The position numbers and the translations under genes were made by a program. A stretch of 64,000 bases of DNA from DATJGS01 sp035494735 (GTDB lineage: Bacteria > Eisenbacteria > RBG-16-71-46): assembly GCA_035494735.1 (NCBI GenBank), contig DATJGS010000041.1:124001-188000 (forward strand), in the 5' to 3' direction. A model generated the notes under the pieces. That model worked only from the letters and a program-made list of their open reading frames with translations. It ran no database searches and was not told the origin of the DNA. Numbering within the stretch: the stretch's first letter is position 1; every line of letters starts with the position of its first letter. This document shows positions 35,947 through 45,025 of the stretch, in pieces.

Positions 35947-38091
35947 TCAGCGCCCGGGGCCGGTGAACGCGCCGCCTTCGGCCGCGAGCTTCACGAGCCG
36001 CTTCGCGGGCGAGAAGCGTTCGCCCTTCTCCGCGCGCAGCGCGTTCAGACGCGCTTCGATCTTCGAAAGTCCGAGCGCGTCCGCATGGCGCATGAGCCCG
36101 CCGCGGAACGGCGGGAAGCCGGCGCCGAAGATCATCGCCACGTCGAGCATGCCAGCGTCCGGGACGACCGACTCCTCGAGACAGCGCGCGCCCTCGTTGA
36201 TCATGGCCAGCACCATGCGCTCGCTCAGCAGTTCGGGGCTCTGCGCGCGACGCACGCGCGTGCGCCCGAGCAGCGCGCGCAGCGCGGGGTCCGCGGTGCG
36301 CTGGCGCCCGCGATGGCGATAGAAGCCGAGCCCGCTCTTCCTGCCGAGGCGTCCGGCGGCGAGCAGCTTCTCGATGGCCGGCGCCGCCGACATGCGATCG
36401 GGAAACGCGCGCGTCAGCACGGCGGCCACTTTCGCGGCCACGTCGAGCCCGACTTCGTCCAGCACCTCGAACGGCCCCATCGGCATGCCGAACGCCTTCA
36501 TCGACGCGTCGATCTCGACGAGCGGATAACCGTCCTCGAGCAGGTGCATGGCCTCGCGGAGGTACGGCATCAGGATGCGATTCACGACGAAGCCCGGCGA
36601 GTCGGCGACGACGACCGGCGTCTTGCCCAGGCGCCGCGCCAGCGCGACCGCGGTGAGCACGGTGCCGGGGGACGTCTGCCGGCCGCGCACGATCTCGACG
36701 AGCGGCATGCGATGCACCGGATTGAAGAAGTGGAATCCGCAGAAGCGCTCCGGGTGCTCGAGCCCCTCGGCCAGCGCGCTCACCGACAGCGACGACGTGT
36801 TCGTGGCCAGCACCGCCCCGGCGCCGATGCGCACTTCCAGCTCGGCGAGGACGCGGCGCTTGATGTCGAGGTCCTCGACGACCGCTTCGATCGCGAAGTC
36901 GACGCGCTTGAAGCCGCTGAGGTCCAGCGTCGGCAGGATGCGCGCGAGCTGCGCGTCGCGCTCGGCGCGGGGCACGCGGCGCTTGCGCGAGCGTTCGGCC
37001 ACGCGCTCGTGCACCGTCTGCATCGCGCGCGTCAGCGACGCCGGTTGCACGTCGCGCAGCCGCACCTGAATCCCGTTGCGGCTGGCCAGCTCGGCGATGC
37101 CGCCGCCCATGACGCCGGCGCCGACCACGGCCAGGCGCTCGACGGCCGCCGGCTTGAGCGCGGCGTCGATGCCCGGCGGATCCTTCTTCGCGCGCTCCTG
37201 CGACTGGAAGATGCGCACCAGGTTCTTGCACACCGGCGACACGACGAGGTCGCTGGCCCAGCGCGCCTCGAGCTCGAGCGCTTCGGGGAGCGGCTTGCCT
37301 TGCACCAGCTGCATGACGCGGATCGCCGCGGGCGGCGCCGGGTAGTGTCCCTGCGTGCGTGCCTTCGTCATGGCCTGGGCGCGCTGGAACACGAGCGAGC
37401 GGCCCAGCGAGTTGCCCTCCAGCGCCCACGCCATGAAGCCGCGCGGCCGGTACGCGTCGCGGCGCCGCGCGGGCGGGCGCTTCGCGATCTCGGCGAGGTG
37501 CGCCTCGGCGCGCTCGATCAGCCAGGCCTGCGGCACCGAGCGCGCGACCAGCCCCATCTTCTCGGCGCGGCGCGCGTCCACGTTGCGGGCGGTCAGGATG
37601 AGATCGAGCGCGGTCGGGATGCCGACGAGGCGGGGCAGGCGCGTGGTGCCGCCGAAACCCGGGAAGATGCCGAGCAGCGTCTCGGGCAGGCCGATCTGCG
37701 CCGTCTCCTCGGCGGCGACGCGCGAGTCGCAGGCCAGCGCCAGCTCCGTGCCTCCCCCTAGGCACACGCCGTCGATGGCGGCGACGCTCGGCGCCTGGAG
37801 CGCGCCCAGGCGCAGGAACGTGACGTGCGCGCGGCGGATCAGGCGCAGCACGGCCTCGCGATCGGTGAGCGCGCCGATCGCGTCGATGTCGGCGCCGGCG
37901 ATGAAGCCCGACCGCTTGCCGCTGCGCAGCACGACGCCCGAAAGCGCGGGCTCGGCCTCCAGGACGGCGAGCGCGATCTCGAGGTCGGCCAGCGCGCGCT
38001 CGTCGAGCACGTTCACCTTGCGCGCCGGGTCGTCCATCACCAGGTGCGCGAGGCCGGGCTTCGGCCACTCGACGCGGAACGCGCCGCTCAT
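35947..38091 (-). CDS. fadJ: Fatty-acid oxidation multifunctional protein: enoyl-CoA hydratase and 3-hydroxyacyl-CoA dehydrogenase
   Basis: 714 residues. The N-terminal crotonase domain has the oxyanion loop FIAGADI (63-69) and both catalytic glutamates, Glu116 in GGGTELALA and Glu137 in GLPETLLG. The NAD-binding fold starts VVGAGVMGGGIAELAS (about 310), with HFFNPVHRMPLVEIV carrying the catalytic His. Two C-terminal 3HCDH domains follow. It does two steps of beta-oxidation. Its ATG overlaps the thiolase stop as ATGA, so the alpha and beta subunits are coupled. fadB is an equally fair name; the FadJ/FadB split cannot be made by eye. Confidence 0.94.
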   Translation of the reverse strand: MSGAFRVEWPKPGLAHLVMDDPARKVNVLDERALADLEIALAVLEAEPALSGVVLRSGKRSGFIAGADIDAIGALTDREAVLRLIRRAHVTFLRLGALQAPSVAAIDGVCLGGGTELALACDSRVAAEETAQIGLPETLLGIFPGFGGTTRLPRLVGIPTALDLILTARNVDARRAEKMGLVARSVPQAWLIERAEAHLAEIAKRPPARRRDAYRPRGFMAWALEGNSLGRSLVFQRAQAMTKARTQGHYPAPPAAIRVMQLVQGKPLPEALELEARWASDLVVSPVCKNLVRIFQSQERAKKDPPGIDAALKPAAVERLAVVGAGVMGGGIAELASRNGIQVRLRDVQPASLTRAMQTVHERVAERSRKRRVPRAERDAQLARILPTLDLSGFKRVDFAIEAVVEDLDIKRRVLAELEVRIGAGAVLATNTSSLSVSALAEGLEHPERFCGFHFFNPVHRMPLVEIVRGRQTSPGTVLTAVALARRLGKTPVVVADSPGFVVNRILMPYLREAMHLLEDGYPLVEIDASMKAFGMPMGPFEVLDEVGLDVAAKVAAVLTRAFPDRMSAAPAIEKLLAAGRLGRKSGLGFYRHRGRQRTADPALRALLGRTRVRRAQSPELLSERMVLAMINEGARCLEESVVPDAGMLDVAMIFGAGFPPFRGGLMRHADALGLSKIEARLNALRAEKGERFSPAKRLVKLAAEGGAFTGPGR

Positions 38092-39371
38092 CGTTCCACC
38101 ACGAACGCCGCGCCCTGCCCGCCGCCCACGCACAGGCTGGCGATGCCGCGCTTGAGCCCCCGCCGGCGCAGTTCGAGCAGCAGCGTGAGCAGCAGTCGCG
38201 CGCCGCTCGCCCCGACGGGATGGCCGAGCGCGATGGCGCCGCCGTTCACGTTCAGCTTCTCGAGCGGGATCTCGCCGAGCGCGTGCTCGCGGTGCAGCGA
38301 GTCGCGCGCGAAGTCCGCGCTCTGCGACGCCGCGAGGCAGGCCAGCACCTGCGCGGCGAACGCTTCGTTGATCTCGATCAGCTCCATGTCGTCGAGCGTC
38401 AGCGCCGCCTCCCCGAGCGCGCGCGCCATGGCGTACACCGGTCCCAGCCCCATGCGCTTCGGCGACAGTCCGGCGAACGCGAACGACACGATGCGCCCGA
38501 GCGGCGGCGTGGGCCACGCCGCGGCCGTCGCGTCGTCGCCGACGAGCAGCGCGACGGCGCCGTCCGTCACCGGGCAGCTGTTGCCCACGGTCACCGTGCC
38601 GTTCTTGCGATCGAAGAACGGCTTGAGCTTGGCCAGGGCTTCCAGCGTCTGCCCCTCGCGCGGGCCGACGTCGTCAGCCACCATCGCGGACGCGGGCGCG
38701 GGGAACACCGGCACGATCTCCTCGCGCAGCCGGTCGCGCGCCGCGACGGTCTTCTGATGGCTGGTCAGGGCGAACGCGTCCTGGGCTTCGCGCGTCAGGC
38801 GCCAGTCGCGGGCCAGGACTTCCGCGGTCTGCCCCATGTTCAGCCCGCACACCGGATCGGTGAGCCCTTCCATCAGCGAGATGCGCGGGCGCAGGAGCGC
38901 CGGCTTGAAGCGCGCGAACGCCGCGAGCTTGGCGAGCGGCGTCTTCGCGCGCATCAGGCCCTCGAGCCACACGCCGTACTCGACCGGGTACTGGAGCGGG
39001 ATCATGCTCATCGATTCCATGCCGCCGGCCAGAACGAGACGCGCGGCGCCGGCGCGCACGCGCAGCGCGGCGTCGGCCACGGATTCCATGCCGGACGCGC
39101 AGTTGCGGTGCACGGTGAAGCCGGGCACGGACTCGGGCACGCCGGCGCGCAGCGCGGCGACGCGCGCCACGTTCGCGGCTTCGGCGGGTTGCGCGCAGTT
39201 GCCGAGGATCACTTCGTCGAGACGCGCGGGATCCAGCTCCTGGCGGGCCAGCAGCTCGCCGACCGCGATGCGCCCCAGCTCGTAGACCGGCGTGCGCGCG
39301 AACGCGGTGCCGGCCTTCGCGAACGGCGTGCGCACGCCGGCCAGGATCCACGCCGCGTTCGAGGTGGCCAC
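38088..39371 (-). CDS. fadI: Acetyl-CoA acyltransferase (thiolase)
   Basis: 427 residues from GTG at 39371. Active-site Cys91 in VHRNCASGMES, the NEAF block (EINEAFAAQ), GHPVGASGAR with its His, and the final CVGGGQGAAFVVE Cys are all present. The last step of beta-oxidation. TTG at 39377 would give a 4-base overlap with the upstream TPR stop and is an alternative start. Between the TPR gene and the fadB/J-like partner. FadI versus FadA naming is uncertain. Confidence 0.93.
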   Translation of the reverse strand: MATSNAAWILAGVRTPFAKAGTAFARTPVYELGRIAVGELLARQELDPARLDEVILGNCAQPAEAANVARVAALRAGVPESVPGFTVHRNCASGMESVADAALRVRAGAARLVLAGGMESMSMIPLQYPVEYGVWLEGLMRAKTPLAKLAAFARFKPALLRPRISLMEGLTDPVCGLNMGQTAEVLARDWRLTREAQDAFALTSHQKTVAARDRLREEIVPVFPAPASAMVADDVGPREGQTLEALAKLKPFFDRKNGTVTVGNSCPVTDGAVALLVGDDATAAAWPTPPLGRIVSFAFAGLSPKRMGLGPVYAMARALGEAALTLDDMELIEINEAFAAQVLACLAASQSADFARDSLHREHALGEIPLEKLNVNGGAIALGHPVGASGARLLLTLLLELRRRGLKRGIASLCVGGGQGAAFVVER

Positions 39372-39373
39372 GC

Positions 39374-40168
39374 TCAACTCTTCGGCAGGCGCGCGAGCAG
39401 CTGGCGTGCCTCCGCCTGGTACAGGGCATCGCGCGGGTTGCTCGTCGGCGCGAGGGTGACGGCCTTTTCCAGTTCGCGCCGCGCGTCCGCCCAGCGCTTG
39501 AGCATGCGATACGTCCGGCCCAGTTCCAGGCGATGGTTCACGTAGTCGGGCTCGAGCTGGACCGCGCGCTCGAGCTCGCGCACCGCGTTGTCCATCGACG
39601 CGCCCTCGGGCACGCCGCCGAGGACGGTGTTCGCGGCCGCGCGCTCCATGAAATTGAGGCTCGCCACCTCGCGGTTCCACACCGCCAGCACGTGATGCGC
39701 GCGCCCGATGTTCGGGTCGATGGCCAGGCCGCGATCGGCCTCGGACTTGATCTCGCGGGCCAGCGCCAGCTTCCCGCGCGGGCCCTCCTTCAGCGCCTGG
39801 CGGCCGAGCGCGACGGCCAGCCACACGTGGCCCTGGGCGCTGTCGGGCGCGATCTTGACGGCGGCGCGCGCGTGCTCGACGGCCGAGGCCACGACGCTGC
39901 GCCGCTCCTCGCCCTTCAAGTCCTCGCCCATCTCGGACTCGACGCGCGCCAGCCGGCACAGCGTCGTGAAGTCGGCGGCCGTGCCGGCCAGCGCGGCCTG
40001 GTAACGGGCGCGGGCGTCGGCGAAGCGTCCGTGCGCGTACAGCGCGTCGCCCTCGGCGCGCGCGTCCGCGGATTCGCCGCGCGCGGGACCCGAAACGAAT
40101 GCCAGCGCCGCCAGCGCCGCGGGCGCGGCCAGACGCCACGCACGACGGGCCAGGCTCGGTCGATCCAT
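39374..40168 (-). CDS. Secreted TPR protein in the beta-oxidation operon
   Basis: 264 residues. Signal peptide (about 12-31). Five or so TPR-like helical pairs, including AEGDALYAHGRFADARARYQ, AVELEPDYVNHRLELGRTY-like repeats and a central SEADRGLAIDPNIGRAHHVLAV, which resemble the RMD (regulator of microtubule dynamics)-like TPR group. Likely periplasmic. Why it heads an operon of cytoplasmic beta-oxidation enzymes is unclear; coupling to lipid uptake is a guess. Confidence 0.82.
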   Translation of the reverse strand: MDRPSLARRAWRLAAPAALAALAFVSGPARGESADARAEGDALYAHGRFADARARYQAALAGTAADFTTLCRLARVESEMGEDLKGEERRSVVASAVEHARAAVKIAPDSAQGHVWLAVALGRQALKEGPRGKLALAREIKSEADRGLAIDPNIGRAHHVLAVWNREVASLNFMERAAANTVLGGVPEGASMDNAVRELERAVQLEPDYVNHRLELGRTYRMLKRWADARRELEKAVTLAPTSNPRDALYQAEARQLLARLPKS

Positions 40169-40225
40169 CGATCCGCCTCCTTACAGGGTCGGCGGTCGTC
40201 ACCGGCACGCCGCCTGAGGCGCGCG

Positions 40226-40255
40226 AATCTCCACCAGCGCGCTCCGGCTTGTCAA
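40226..40255 (-). promoter_or_regulatory. Possible sigma-70 promoter for the TPR-thiolase-fadJ operon
   Basis: Leftward TTGACA (40255-40250) is a perfect -35. After 18 bases comes GAGATT (40231-40226), a weak -10. The leader to the ATG at 40168 would be about 50 bases. Confidence 0.45.
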
Positions 40256-40311
40256 CGCACTCGCCGCGCGCGGTCGCGCGACGGACGCGGCACACCGTGC
40301 CGGATTTTCGC

Positions 40312-40341
40312 TTGTGAGACGCGGCGAGCGGGTGCTATCCC
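40312..40341 (+). promoter_or_regulatory. Possible promoter for the acyl-CoA ligase gene
   Basis: TTGTGA (40312-40317), 18 bases, TATCCC (40336-40341). Both boxes are partial matches. It is divergent from the leftward promoter 57 bases away, so one regulator could serve both. Confidence 0.3.
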
Positions 40342-40390
40342 TTGCCGCGCTTGCCCCCACCGCCATAACGGCCCGACGGCCGGAGGTCGG

Positions 40391-42211
40391 ATGACGCAGA
40401 CGCTGATCGGGATCTTCCTCGAAACGGTGCAGCGCCATCGCAAACCCGCTCAGTTCATGCGCAAGGCGGCCGGACGCTGGGAGTCCATCTCGGCGGAGCG
40501 CGCCCTGGCCGACGTCGAGCGCCTCGCGCTCGGGCTGCGCGACCTCGGCGTCCGGCGCGGCGACCACGTCGCCATCCTCAGCGAGAACCGCTACGAGTGG
40601 CCGGTGTGCGATCTGGCCATCCTCGGTCTGGGCGCGGTCTCGGTGCCGATCTATCCGACGCTCACCGCGGCCCAGTGCCGCTTCATCCTGTCCGACGCCG
40701 GCATCAAGGTCGCGATCGTGTCCAGCCCGGCGCAGCTCGCGAAGCTGCACGCCGCGCTCGAGTCGCTGCCCGCGCTCGAGACCGTGATCCACATGGACCC
40801 GGTCGCGGAGAAGGGCCCGAAGGACCGCGGCTTCGACCAGGTGTCGCGGCGCGGCGCCGAGCTGCTGGCGCGCGACCCGCAGGCGTTCCGCGTGTCGGCC
40901 GGCCAGGTCAAGCCCAGCGACCTGGCCACCATCATCTACACCTCGGGCACGACCGGCGAGCCGAAGGGCGCGATGCTCACGCACTCGAACATCGCCTCGA
41001 ACGTGGTCGCCGGCCTCTCGGTCATGGACCTGGGGCCCGCGGACACGTCGCTGTCGTTCCTGCCGCTGTGCCACGTGTTCGAACGCATGGCCGGGCTGTA
41101 CGCCATGCTCGGGGCCGGCGTGACGATCGCGTACGCCGAGAGCCTCGACACCGTGGCCGCGAACGCGGTCGAGGTGCGGCCCACGATCCTGATGGGCGTG
41201 CCGCGCTTCTACGAAAAGGTGTACGCGCGCGTGATGGAGAACGCGCTGGCCCAGCCGCCGCTCCGGCGCGGGATCTTCGGCTGGGGGCTGCATGCCGGGC
41301 AGAAGGCCGCCCGCGCGCGTTTCGCGCGGAAGAAGCTGTCGCCGCTCGACGCGTTCCAGGCGCGGATCGCCGACCGGCTCGTCGGCGCGAAGATCCGCGA
41401 GCGCGTCGGCGGCCGCCTGCGCTACTGCATCTCGGGCGGCGCGCCGCTGTCGCCCAAGCTGCTCGAGTTCTTCTTCGCCGTGGGCATCCCGATCATCGAG
41501 GGCTACGGCCTGACCGAGACGTCGCCGGTCATCTGCCTCAACCGCCGCGGCCAGGAGAAACCGGGCTCGGTGGGCCCGCCGCTGCCCGGTGTCGAGCTCG
41601 AGATCGGCGACGAGGGGGAGATCCTGACGCGCGGGCCGCACGTGATGATGGGCTACTACAAGAACGAATCGGCGACGCGCCTGGCGCTGCGCGACGGCTG
41701 GTTCCACACGGGCGACGTCGGCCACCTCGATCCCGAGGGCGCGCTGTTCATCACGGACCGCATCAAGGACCTGCTCGTCACCGCCGGCGGCAAGAAGGTC
41801 GCGCCGCAGCCGCTCGAGGCGCAGCTCAAGTCCAGCAAGTTCGTGAGCGAAGCGGTGCTGATCGGCGACCAGCGGCCGTACGTCGTGTGCCTCATCGTGC
41901 CGAACTTCGCGACGCTCGACGCCCAGGGGCGGGGCGAGGGCTGGTCGTTCACCACTCCGCAGCAGCTGATCGCGTGCCGCGAGGCCCACGTCCTGTATCA
42001 GGGGCTCGTCGACAAGCTGAATCGCGACCTGGCGCCGTTCGAACAGATCAAGTACTTCGCGCTCCTCGACCGCGAACTGAGCGCGGAAGCCGGCGAGATG
42101 ACCCCGACGTTCAAGGTGCGCCGGCGCATCGTTTCCGAACACTTCGCGGACCTCATCGCTTCGCTCTACGCACACCACGCTCCGCCGGAAGCGACGGCCG
42201 CCAGCGCCTGA
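40391..42211 (+). CDS. fadD: Long-chain fatty-acid-CoA ligase
   Basis: 606 residues, AMP-forming synthetase. The P-loop YTSGTTGEPKG (about 182-192), GYGLTETSP (about 375-383), DGWFHTGDVG (about 436-445) and RIKDLLVTAGGKKVAPQPLE are intact. Loading with Tyr/Ser after a Lys-rich FKVRRR tail is as in FACS-type enzymes. It activates incoming fatty acids for oxidation or lipid synthesis. GGAGGT lies 5-8 bases before the ATG at 40391. Followed by a FadL porin gene after 28 bases. Confidence 0.92.
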   Translation: MTQTLIGIFLETVQRHRKPAQFMRKAAGRWESISAERALADVERLALGLRDLGVRRGDHVAILSENRYEWPVCDLAILGLGAVSVPIYPTLTAAQCRFILSDAGIKVAIVSSPAQLAKLHAALESLPALETVIHMDPVAEKGPKDRGFDQVSRRGAELLARDPQAFRVSAGQVKPSDLATIIYTSGTTGEPKGAMLTHSNIASNVVAGLSVMDLGPADTSLSFLPLCHVFERMAGLYAMLGAGVTIAYAESLDTVAANAVEVRPTILMGVPRFYEKVYARVMENALAQPPLRRGIFGWGLHAGQKAARARFARKKLSPLDAFQARIADRLVGAKIRERVGGRLRYCISGGAPLSPKLLEFFFAVGIPIIEGYGLTETSPVICLNRRGQEKPGSVGPPLPGVELEIGDEGEILTRGPHVMMGYYKNESATRLALRDGWFHTGDVGHLDPEGALFITDRIKDLLVTAGGKKVAPQPLEAQLKSSKFVSEAVLIGDQRPYVVCLIVPNFATLDAQGRGEGWSFTTPQQLIACREAHVLYQGLVDKLNRDLAPFEQIKYFALLDRELSAEAGEMTPTFKVRRRIVSEHFADLIASLYAHHAPPEATAASA

Positions 42212-42239
42212 CCGAGCCGTTCCACCCAGGAGATCCGCC

Positions 42240-43568
42240 ATGAAGTCCTCCCAGTCGCGTTGGGGCGCGGCGTTCGCGCTCGCGCTCGGCGTCGTCGCGT
42301 TCGCGCACGAGGCGCGGGCCGCGGGCTACGCGCTGTACGAACAGGGCGCCGCCGCGCTCGGCATGGCCGGCGCCGCCACCGCCTCGGTGAACGACGCCTC
42401 GGCGATGTTCTTCAACCCGGCCGCGCTCACGCGGCTCGACGGCACGCGCGTCTACGTGGGCGGCAGCCTGCTCACGCCGTCCGTGAGCTTCGCGGGCACT
42501 CCCGGCGATCGCCAGGACGGCACCCAGTCGTATCCCGGCGGCGGCGTGACCGAGGAGATGAAGCGCCAGTGGTTCGGGCTGCCGACGGTGTACGTGACGC
42601 ATCGCTATCCGACGCGCTGGGCGGTGGGCGTCGGGATCAACGCGCCGTTCGGGCTCGGCGTCGACTGGAAGAATCCCGACCAGTTCACCGGGCGCTACGT
42701 GGTCACGAAGGCGCGGTTGAGCGCGGTCAACACGAACCTCACCGCGGCGTACCAGATCAACTCGCAGTGGAGCGTGGCGGCCGGCGGCGACCTCCTGTTC
42801 TCGAGCGTCGAGCTGCACAACCGGCTCCAGGCGCCGCCTCCGGGCGGCGGCGGCGCGCTGATCGACGTCGCGAAGGCCGACCTGAAGGGCGACCGTTCGA
42901 GCGGCTACGGATGGAACGCGGCCGTGTCGTTCGTGCCCGCGCCGCGCTGGAAGTTCGGCGCCGGCTATCACAGCAAGATCGTGGTCGACGAGGACGGCAA
43001 GGCCGACTTCACGCAGATCCCGACCGGCAACGTGCCGTTCGACAACGCCGTGGCCGCGAGCCTGCCGCCCGACCAGGACTTGAGCACCGTGCTGCGCTTC
43101 CCGGCCACATGGACCGGCGGCATCGCGTTCCTGCCCACGCCGGCGTGGACGCTCGAAGCCGACGCCTACTACGTCGAGTGGAAGGTGTTCACCGACCTGC
43201 CGCTCGACTTCAAGACCACGCCGTCCGCCAGCCGGGCGATCGTCGAGAACTACGACAACACGTTCCAGGTGCGGGTCGGCGCCGAGCACCGGCTGCCGTC
43301 GTTCACGTACCGCTTCGGCTACTACTTCGATCAGGCCGCGGCCCCCACGGAATCCGTGTCGCCGATCCTGCCCGACTCCGACCGCCACGGCGCGACGTTG
43401 GGCGTCGGCTTCAACATCGGCCAGACGCATCCGGTGCACGTCGACGTGTACGACCTCGCGCTGTTCGTGAAGCGGCGCGGCACGGACGGCATCAACCGCG
43501 ATTTCTACGACGGCGAGTACAAGACGTTCATTCAGTCGGCGGGACTCACCGCCGAGTGGCGCTTCTAG
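42240..43568 (+). CDS. fadL: FadL/TodX-family outer-membrane transporter
   Basis: 442 residues. Signal peptide (1-27, ending ARA). The N-terminal plug region carries GYALYEQGAAALGMAGAATA and the NPA motif (FFNPAALTRL), both hallmarks of OMPP1/FadL/TodX. A 14-stranded barrel follows, ending in aromatic strand SAGLTAEWRF with terminal Phe. It takes up long-chain fatty acids or other hydrophobic compounds. It sits between the acyl-CoA ligase and an SGNH esterase, fitting lipid scavenging. Confidence 0.92.
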   Translation: MKSSQSRWGAAFALALGVVAFAHEARAAGYALYEQGAAALGMAGAATASVNDASAMFFNPAALTRLDGTRVYVGGSLLTPSVSFAGTPGDRQDGTQSYPGGGVTEEMKRQWFGLPTVYVTHRYPTRWAVGVGINAPFGLGVDWKNPDQFTGRYVVTKARLSAVNTNLTAAYQINSQWSVAAGGDLLFSSVELHNRLQAPPPGGGGALIDVAKADLKGDRSSGYGWNAAVSFVPAPRWKFGAGYHSKIVVDEDGKADFTQIPTGNVPFDNAVAASLPPDQDLSTVLRFPATWTGGIAFLPTPAWTLEADAYYVEWKVFTDLPLDFKTTPSASRAIVENYDNTFQVRVGAEHRLPSFTYRFGYYFDQAAAPTESVSPILPDSDRHGATLGVGFNIGQTHPVHVDVYDLALFVKRRGTDGINRDFYDGEYKTFIQSAGLTAEWRF

Positions 43569-43587
43569 CGCCGGGAGATCGCACGCC

Positions 43588-44943
43588 ATGAACGCCACGC
43601 TCAAACGAATCTTCGCGGCCGCCTGCGCGACGCTCGCGCTGGCCGCCTGCAGCAAGATCCAGCCCATCGTCGCGCCCGCCGGCTCGAGCGGCAGCGCGAA
43701 CTTCTCGACGTATGTCGCGCTCGGCACCAGCATCACGGCCGGCGTCCAGTCGGGCGGCCTCGTCGTCACCCACCAGCAGAAGTCGTTCGCGTACCAGTTC
43801 GCGCAGCAGGTCGGCACGACGTTCACGATCCCGAGCGTCAGCCCCGACGGCCTGCCGCCACTGCTCGAGCTGCAGTCGATCACGCCCTTGATCATCAGCA
43901 ATGTCGGGCGCGTGGCGGGCGCGCCCACGAACTTCGCCCAGCCGACGCCGTACAACAACATGGGAGTGCCGGGGGCCCTGCTCCACGACGCGCTGTCGAC
44001 GGACGACTACACGCTGCCCGAGCGCGCCGGAGCGTTTGGTCTCGTCGCACGCGGGATGGGGCCTGTCGCGGACCAGGCGCTCTCCCTCGCGCCAACGTTC
44101 GTGTCGATCGAGTACGGCGCGAACGAGGTTCTGGGGCCGGCGACAAACGGATCGGGAACGGCGACCACCCCGACCAACAACTTCGCGGACTCGCTGAGCC
44201 TGCTCGTCGGCAAGATCGGAACCGTCGCGCCGAACGCCAAGGTCGCGATCGTGAACGTGCCGAACGTCGCGAGCGTTCCGTACGTCACGACGTTCCCGGC
44301 CGTCGTGCTGCAGGCCGACGGCACACCGGTGCTGCCGCTGATCCCGCTGATCGGCAGCGAGAGTGGATCGCCAGCGCCGCTGTCGCCGTTCGATCACGTG
44401 CTGCTCGGCGCCGCGGACTCGCTGGCCGTCGGCTGCGGATTCCCGCTCGGCACGTTCTCGTACCTGACGGGCGCGCCCGGCAACGGCCGGCCGTTGCTGA
44501 ACTCGCAGGTGCTGTCGACGACCGAGGCCGCGTCGATCCAGGCCACCGTCGACGCCTACAACGCGATCATCGACACGGTCGCGACGAACCACGGCGCCGC
44601 GGTCGTGGACTTCAACGCGGTGCTCGTCCAGGCCTCGACGACCGGCATTTCGTATCGAGGCACGACGTACACGAATGCGTTCATCACGGGCGGCCTGTTC
44701 AGTCTCGACGGCGTGCACCCGACGGATCTCGCGGGCGGCATCATCTGCAACGCGATGATCGACGCGGTCAACGCGAAGTTCGGGGCCAGCATCGGGCACG
44801 TGAACCTGAGCGCCGCCGCTTCCGGCAGTTCGTCCGCGATGCGCCCGTGGACCGGCGACCGCCGCGTGCTGCCGTGGATCCAGGGGCTCGGCGGGAGCCC
44901 GGGCATGGGCCTGCTGCCGTGGCGGAGGGCCCCCGCGTTCTAG
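43588..44943 (+). CDS. SGNH/GDSL-family lipoprotein esterase
   Basis: 451 residues. Lipobox LAAC (Cys about 21). Block I is ALGTSITAG with the nucleophile Ser near 50. A Gly-Asn block is seen as IEYGANEVLG (about 174), and block V is LDGVHPTDLAG with the Asp-His pair (near 375). All SGNH positions are present. Probably a membrane-attached lipase or esterase that frees fatty acids for FadL uptake. Last of three genes ligase-fadL-esterase. Confidence 0.87.
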   Translation: MNATLKRIFAAACATLALAACSKIQPIVAPAGSSGSANFSTYVALGTSITAGVQSGGLVVTHQQKSFAYQFAQQVGTTFTIPSVSPDGLPPLLELQSITPLIISNVGRVAGAPTNFAQPTPYNNMGVPGALLHDALSTDDYTLPERAGAFGLVARGMGPVADQALSLAPTFVSIEYGANEVLGPATNGSGTATTPTNNFADSLSLLVGKIGTVAPNAKVAIVNVPNVASVPYVTTFPAVVLQADGTPVLPLIPLIGSESGSPAPLSPFDHVLLGAADSLAVGCGFPLGTFSYLTGAPGNGRPLLNSQVLSTTEAASIQATVDAYNAIIDTVATNHGAAVVDFNAVLVQASTTGISYRGTTYTNAFITGGLFSLDGVHPTDLAGGIICNAMIDAVNAKFGASIGHVNLSAAASGSSSAMRPWTGDRRVLPWIQGLGGSPGMGLLPWRRAPAF

Positions 44944-44967
44944 CGCCGGAGCACACCCTGAAACGAT

Positions 44968-45002
44968 GCGGCGCCGGGTCCCGGGAATGGACTCGGCGCC
45001 GC
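44968..45002. terminator. Hairpin between convergent esterase and hydrolase genes
   Basis: GCGGCGCCG (44968-44976) pairs with CGGCGCCGC (44994-45002), 17-base loop containing CCCGGG. No clear T-run rightward; leftward it is followed by CATCGTTTC. Likely a shared stop. Confidence 0.5.
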
Positions 45003-45025
45003 GTGCTTCGGGCCGCGCCGCCGGC

